Positions 60,501 through 64,000 of a stretch of DNA of 64,000 bases are shown in pieces. The position numbers and the translations under genes were made by a program. This DNA is from Hymenobacter wooponensis (GTDB taxonomy: Bacteria > Bacteroidota > Bacteroidia > Cytophagales > Hymenobacteraceae), in the NCBI RefSeq assembly GCF_004745865.1, contig NZ_SRKZ01000001.1, positions 124,001 to 188,000 of the forward strand. Direction: 5' to 3'. The notes beneath the pieces were generated by a model that did no database searches, was not told the origin of the DNA, and was given only the letters and a program-made list of their open reading frames with translations. How positions within the stretch are numbered: position 1 is the first letter of the stretch; every line of letters begins with the position of its first letter.

Positions 60501-60970
60501 ACGGGGTAGCCAATGCGGTGGGCCTCCGTAAGAGCTACCTCTATATCCGTTAGGTCGGCTTCGCTGCTTTCGATAATGGGCACCTGGCACTGCACCGCCA
60601 CGCGCTTGGCGGCTACCTTGTCGCCGAGGGCTTCCATCACCTCGGGGCGCGGCCCCACGAAGATGATGCCCTCCTCACGGCAGCGGCGAGCCAGCGTGGC
60701 ATTTTCGCTCAGGAAACCGTAGCCGGGGTGAATGGCATCCACGCCGTTTTCCTTCGCCATCCGGATGATGCCTTCGATATCGAGATAGGGCTTCAGGGGC
60801 TCATCATCCCGACCAATCTGGTAGGCCTCATCAGCTTTATAGCGGTGCAGGGAGTAGCGGTCCTCGTAGGTGTAGATGGCCACGGTAGTAATGCCTAACT
60901 CAGTGGCAGCCCGAAGTACACGAATGGCAATCTCGCCCCGGTTGGCGACTAACAGCTTACGGATGTTCAT
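57521..60970 (-). CDS. pyc: Pyruvate carboxylase
   Basis: Biotin enzyme making oxaloacetate from pyruvate and bicarbonate. The single 1149-residue chain has the classic order. It begins with biotin carboxylase (about 1-455, MNIRKLLVANRGEIAIRVLRA start, ATP-grasp SGGGGRGMRV). The carboxyltransferase barrel follows (about 535-830, YTDTTLRDAHQSLLATR, then LHTHDTS zinc site), then the allosteric/tetramerisation domain. The biotin carrier ends the chain with AMKMET, where K1115 is the biotinylated lysine. Full length and no frame disruption. It is a single gene, with a long 5' spacer to the RhuM-Fic gene. Confidence 0.97.
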   Translation of the reverse strand: MNIRKLLVANRGEIAIRVLRAATELGITTVAIYTYEDRYSLHRYKADEAYQIGRDDEPLKPYLDIEGIIRMAKENGVDAIHPGYGFLSENATLARRCREEGIIFVGPRPEVMEALGDKVAAKRVAVQCQVPIIESSEADLTDIEVALTEAHRIGYPVMLKAASGGGGRGMRVIRDDEQLERGFFEARNEALKAFGDDTVFLEKFVEQPKHIEVQLVADNHGGLVHLYERDCSVQRRYQKVVEVAPSLNIPDHMRHLLYEYALRLGRAVNYNNVGTVEFLVNPEHDRIYFIEVNPRIQVEHTVTEMITGIDLIKTQIHIADGRRLSDKEIGLGSDTKPMKNGVAIQCRITTEDPENEFKPDYGTITAYRSAGGFGIRLDQGSVYTGVKVSPFFDSLLVKVSTHAPTLADAAQKMARTLDEFRVRGVRTNIQFLQNIIAHPIFAAGEANVDFIKDHPELFKFKARQDRATKVLSFLGDVIVNGNPDVKGHVDPKHELRKPRLPQYDSAAAYTPGTKDKLTELGPDEFAKWLRADNAIHYTDTTLRDAHQSLLATRMRTFDMLKVAERYAKQHPQTFSLECWGGATFDVALRFLHEDPWDRLAKLRKAVPNILLQMLIRGANGVGYKAYPDNLTERFVQQAAETGIDVFRIFDSLNWMPGMEACINFVRNKTDRLAEASICYTGDILNPKRNRKYSLEYYLRLAKQIEDAGAHILCIKDMAGLLKPYAAQELITALRDTVDMPIHLHTHDTSSLQAATYLKAVEAGVDVIDVALGSLSGLTSQPNFNSIVEMLRGQPRHREYDQYSLNEFSNYWETVREYYYPFESDLKAGTSEVFQHEIPGGQYSNLRPQAAALGLLDKFETIKSTFADVNQLFGDIVKVTPSSKVVGDMALFLVSNNLTTADVLEKGPGLNFPESVRELFRGDIGQPEGGWPTDVQKAILKDEQPFTDRPNEHLAPIDFEAEWQKFEKKFGTRSKFTDLLSWLLYPKVFEQYWAHLQQYGEVSIIPTQVFYYGLEPGEETIIDIAKGKSIIVGLQSIGPVNEDGNRTIFFNLNGQTRNVEVRDNSVEVVRVHNAKVDKANPKQIGAPLQGMLSRVLVKDGEEVKRNAPLFIIEAMKMETTITANEDTIVKGVHLGEGTLVNSDDLVLTLA

Positions 60971-61100
60971 ACGAAACAGCAGAGTTTAAGGAAGTAGGGA
61001 GGTGATGCAAACTACGCAAAGCGAACCACAGAGTTAGCGAATTTTAGCTGAAACTTATTTTTTCGCAATATTACTTTTGAGTTATATGGTGCTACTCGGG

Positions 61101-62096
61101 TTAGTTTTCCTGATTGATTAGGTTTACCACAAGCTTCACCATTACGTCTTTATCCTCGGGCTTGCTCTCCGCAATCAGCAGCGTGAGAGCCACCAGCGCG
61201 TTGTCAGCCAGCCGGCGTGAGCCGTCTGGTTTGTAGAGGCACTTGTTCTTATCCATGAACCACACGAAGAGAAAAGCGGCAATGCGTTTGTTACCATCGG
61301 AGAAGGAATGATTTTTCACCACGAAATAGAGCAGGTTGGCGGCCTTCTCCTCGACGCTTGGGTAGAGTTCTTCACCGTCAAAGCTTTGATAAATAGTGCG
61401 CACTGAGCTTTGGAACGACTCATCTTTCTCGCGCCCGAACAGTACACTGCCACCAAATTGCTGGCGAAGGCCATTTACGGCCTGTATGGCGGCCTCGTAG
61501 GTAAGCTCGAACGGTGTATCGGGCGAGGTGCCCGTTATGCGCAGCCGCTGATGGTCGTACTGGTCCAGCACATCGAGGGCACGGGCGTAGTCACTGAGGA
61601 CCCGCAGCAGAGCCGTAGTTTGATCGGGGGTTAGCTCCTGGCTTTCCAGCAGTTCGCCCTGTAGGCGCAATAACCGCTTGAGTTCGGTGAGTTGGCGTGC
61701 GTCTTCGCGCAGGCGCTTTTCATTGAGCGCGTAGCCTTGTACCAAGTACTGCCGCAGCACCTGTGTGGCCCACTGCCGGAACTGCGTGCCCTTTCTTGAG
61801 TTCACGCGGTACCCGACGGATATGATGACGTCGAGGTTGTAGTGCTTAACACGCCTAGTTACCTGACGCTTTCCTTCCAGCCGAACTACCGAGTATTCCT
61901 CGGTAGTTGACGCAGCCTCTAATTCTTCTGTGCGGAATATATTCCGAATGTGTAGGCCTATTGTATCTGAGTCCTTGTCAAACAGCTCAGCCATTTGCGC
62001 TTGAGTAAGCCAGATGGTCTCGTTTTGCAGCTGTACATCCAGCTGGGTTTGGCCATCGGCCGATTGGTAGAGGAGGATGTCCTGAGTGGGCTCCAT
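61101..62096 (-). CDS. RhuM-Fic/DOC fusion protein
   Basis: Two-domain protein of 331 residues. The N-terminal RhuM (virulence protein) domain covers about 1-130, with IWLTQAQMAELFDKDSDTI and YNLDVIISVGYRVNSRKGTQF split as DVIISVGYRV and GTQFRQWATQVLRQYL. A helical linker follows. The C-terminal Fic-fold domain (about 195-325) has the active-site motif HSFSDGNKR (H263-R271). The Lys-Arg ending resembles Doc (HxFxxxNKR), a kinase, more than AMPylating Fic proteins (HPFxxGNGR). No inhibitory S/T-x-x-x-E-G helix was recognised, and no small antitoxin gene is adjacent. Target unknown. Confidence 0.87.
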   Translation of the reverse strand: MEPTQDILLYQSADGQTQLDVQLQNETIWLTQAQMAELFDKDSDTIGLHIRNIFRTEELEAASTTEEYSVVRLEGKRQVTRRVKHYNLDVIISVGYRVNSRKGTQFRQWATQVLRQYLVQGYALNEKRLREDARQLTELKRLLRLQGELLESQELTPDQTTALLRVLSDYARALDVLDQYDHQRLRITGTSPDTPFELTYEAAIQAVNGLRQQFGGSVLFGREKDESFQSSVRTIYQSFDGEELYPSVEEKAANLLYFVVKNHSFSDGNKRIAAFLFVWFMDKNKCLYKPDGSRRLADNALVALTLLIAESKPEDKDVMVKLVVNLINQEN

Positions 62097-62249
62097 GAAG
62101 GTAGGTTGGAAAAAAGAGGGCGACTTGGCAAGATGATGAATCAGAGCTTGTAAGGCAAACCGATCATCGGATTTGCTACAATGCCCACAGGCCTAAACTT
62201 TCTCTGAACGGTTCAGTTAGCATCTACTCCTTCTCACCTAAACTGCTCC

Positions 62250-62963
62250 ATGAAGTTTGCTGACAAAAATATCCTCGTAGTAGGGGCTTCCTCCGGCATA
62301 GGCCTAGCCACCGCCCGCCTGCTCCACGACTTGGGTGCCACCCTCTACACCGCCTCACGCCACCTCTCGCCCGAATTAGCGGAACTCAACACCACCTTCC
62401 TGGAGGTAGACGTAACGCAGCCGCTAGGCCAGTTGCTAGATGGATTGCCCGAGGTGTTGCACGGCGTGGTCTACTGCCCCGGCAGCATCAAGCTGAGGCC
62501 CTTTGAGCGCATTCCGGCCGAGGATTTCCGCAGCGACTTTGAGCTGAATGTGATGGGTGCCGTACAAGTCCTGCAGGCATCTATGAAGCGCCTGAAAAAA
62601 GCCAACGGTGCCTCGGTGGTACTGTTTAGCACGGTGGCAGCCGAAACGGGCATGGCTTTTCACGCTAGCATTGCCACTGCCAAAGCTGCCGTAGAGGGCC
62701 TTACCCGCGCCTTAGCTGCTGAGTACGCTGCCAGTGGTATCCGGGTGAATGCGGTAGCTCCTTCCCTCACCAACACGCCGCTAGCTGCTGCCCTGCTCAG
62801 CACGCCCGAAAAGGTGGAAGCTGGCACCAAGCGCCACCCGCTACAGCGCATCGGTGAGCCTCAGGACCTGGCCTACATGGCGTCTTTCCTGCTCTCCGAC
62901 CACAGCTCCTTCATCACAGGTCAGATTATGCCCGTAGATGGAGGCATGGGGCGGCTGAAGTAA
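62250..62963 (+). CDS. Short-chain dehydrogenase/reductase
   Basis: SDR of 237 residues. The NAD(P) site is VVGASSGIGLA (about 10-20), TASRH after the second strand suggests NADPH, and the glycosylation-like NAG motif is replaced by VVYCPGS. The catalytic serine is in LFSTVAA. The usual YxxxK is not found: the position reads FHASIATAK, so the tyrosine appears replaced by histidine or serine while the lysine is kept. The C-terminal FITGQIMPVDGGMGRLK is typical. A missing tyrosine makes normal SDR catalysis doubtful. It lies 57 bp upstream of the photolyase gene on the same strand. Confidence 0.85.
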   Translation: MKFADKNILVVGASSGIGLATARLLHDLGATLYTASRHLSPELAELNTTFLEVDVTQPLGQLLDGLPEVLHGVVYCPGSIKLRPFERIPAEDFRSDFELNVMGAVQVLQASMKRLKKANGASVVLFSTVAAETGMAFHASIATAKAAVEGLTRALAAEYAASGIRVNAVAPSLTNTPLAAALLSTPEKVEAGTKRHPLQRIGEPQDLAYMASFLLSDHSSFITGQIMPVDGGMGRLK

Positions 62964-63020
62964 GAGTTCTTCCGGCCCCAATCAACTGCTGGTTTCACCA
63001 TCTGCTCACTGACTTACCAG

Positions 63021-64000
63021 ATGAAAATCACCCTTTTTTGGCATCGGCGCGATTTACGGATACACGATAACGCTGGACTAACGGCGGCGCTAAACAGCGG
63101 CTATCCAGTAGTGCCTCTATTCATCTACGACCGGGAAATCCTGGATTTGCTGCCCAGCCGCCTCGATGCGCGCGTCACGTTTATCTATGATCAGGTGGAG
63201 CGCCTAGCTCAGGAAGCGGCGCAAGCAGGCGGCAGCTTCCTGGCAATGTATGGCCGCCCCCTTGAAACCTTCGAGTTGCTGCTCACGCGCTACGATGTGG
63301 CCGCCGTGTACACCAACGAAGACTATGAGCCATACGCTGCCGAGCGCGACACCGCCGTGGCTGAGCTATGCCAGCGCCATGGGGCGACCTTTCAAGCACA
63401 TAAAGACCAGGTCGTTTTCGCCAAGCGCGAAATCCTGAGTAAGTCGGGCACCCCGAACCGCACCTTTAGCTCTTACCGCGATGCGTGGCTGGCCAAGCTG
63501 CGGGATGAGGACTTACAGCCCTACCCTTCTGCAGAGCTGTTCGCGGGTGAGCGGCTAGGCCACTTAACTGATGCTGAGCCTAGACCTAGTCTGGAAAGCA
63601 TGGGCTTTGAGCGGTTTGAGCAGTTTGTGCCGGCGGCGGAGCTTCCGGCCGAGGCCGTGGTGCGCAACTACCATCTTACCCGCAACTCGCCGGGGCAGGT
63701 GAACAGCAGCACGCGCCGCTCGGTGCACCTGCGCTTTGGTACGCTCAGCGTACGGGAGCTCATGCGCCAGGCGCGCGACCTGAACCCCAAGCTGCTGGCG
63801 GAGCTAATCTGGCGCGACTACTTCATGATGCTGCTCTGGCACTTTCCCAACACCGCCACCGAAAGCTACGACCCCCGCCTGCGCCACGTGCCCTACCGCA
63901 ACAACGAAGAGGAGTTTCGGGCATGGTGCGAGGGCCGCACGGGCTACCCACTGGTAGATGCGGGCATGCGCGAGCTAAACCAAACGGGCTACCTGCCCAA
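63021..64000 (+). CDS. Deoxyribodipyrimidine photolyase/cryptochrome family (partial, C-terminus off window)
   Basis: Blue-light flavoenzyme that repairs UV pyrimidine dimers, or a cryptochrome. About 326 residues are in the window, of the usual 430-480. It starts at the ATG at 63021 (MKITLFWHRRDLRIHDNAGL). The antenna-binding photolyase domain covers about 1-165. The FAD domain includes STRRSVHLRFGTLSVRELM, LIWRDYFMMLLWHFPN and the opening of the flavin site WCEGRTGYPLVDAGMREL. The partner SDR upstream is probably cotranscribed. With the BLUF sensor at 25.6 kb it is the second light-responsive protein in the window. Confidence 0.93.
   Translation, partial: MKITLFWHRRDLRIHDNAGLTAALNSGYPVVPLFIYDREILDLLPSRLDARVTFIYDQVERLAQEAAQAGGSFLAMYGRPLETFELLLTRYDVAAVYTNEDYEPYAAERDTAVAELCQRHGATFQAHKDQVVFAKREILSKSGTPNRTFSSYRDAWLAKLRDEDLQPYPSAELFAGERLGHLTDAEPRPSLESMGFERFEQFVPAAELPAEAVVRNYHLTRNSPGQVNSSTRRSVHLRFGTLSVRELMRQARDLNPKLLAELIWRDYFMMLLWHFPNTATESYDPRLRHVPYRNNEEEFRAWCEGRTGYPLVDAGMRELNQTGYLP

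Noticed and set aside
1..64000. tRNA, rRNA, CRISPR, insertion sequence or prophage genes
   Set aside because: No cloverleaf or TTCGAAT-type T-loops, no regularly spaced repeat-spacer array, and no transposase, integrase or phage structural protein was seen in any reading frame examined.

Overview
The window is about 64 kb of a GC-rich Bacteroidota chromosome, most likely Hymenobacter or a close relative. The evidence is a set of gliding-motility genes (gldA, gldF, gldG, gldC), a SusC/RagA porin, a Bacteroidota-type mlaEF pair, electron-transfer flavoprotein genes, and near absence of Shine-Dalgarno sequences. This is judged from gene content; no database was searched. No rRNA, tRNA, CRISPR array, insertion sequence or prophage gene was seen. 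Both ends cut genes: a SusC porin on the left and a DNA photolyase on the right.

Layout. 1-7.3 kb: truncated susC with two operator-like repeats upstream, a single-domain response regulator, a family 2 beta-galactosidase and a fasciclin lipoprotein. 7.4-9.5 kb: an arsenic cluster arsR-arsI-arsN-arsC with no efflux pump, closed by a very long hairpin. 9.5-17.4 kb (minus strand): dgt, a DUF1361 membrane protein, and an export operon tetR-ABC-HlyD-TolC whose ATPase has lost several catalytic motifs. 17.8-25.3 kb: an LpoA-like envelope protein, hemL, dcd, a CpxP-like small protein, gldC and dnaN. 25.6-30 kb: a BLUF photosensor and the gldA-gldF-gldG transporter. 30-38.3 kb: two SDR enzymes, a GIN-domain lipoprotein, mlaEF, a bacillithiol-transferase-like protein, a DUF151 nuclease and etfBA. 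38.4-47.9 kb: a metal-responsive two-component system and a CzcCBA-type RND efflux locus with an extra adaptor. 48.2-57.3 kb: SMR exporter, Crp-family regulator, acetyltransferase, DUF5996, M1 and M28 peptidases, META lipoprotein and an AT-rich orphan gene. 57.5-64 kb: pyruvate carboxylase, a RhuM-Fic fusion, an SDR and photolyase.

The strongest new observation is regulatory. Both efflux transcription units (starts at 40840 and 42217) are preceded by four copies of a heptamer ending in CTAA(T/C), spaced exactly 11 bp apart. In each case a TAnnCTTG element follows after exactly 10 bp. This looks like the binding array of the neighbouring OmpR-family regulator and ties the two units into one regulon. 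At least 38 exact copies of the octamer TAGGCCAC/GTGGCCTA are scattered through genes and spacers, far above the roughly 2-3 expected. Many intergenic spacers carry unusually long, nearly perfect hairpins, the extreme being a perfect 39-bp inverted repeat with a 3-nt loop at 56478-56558.
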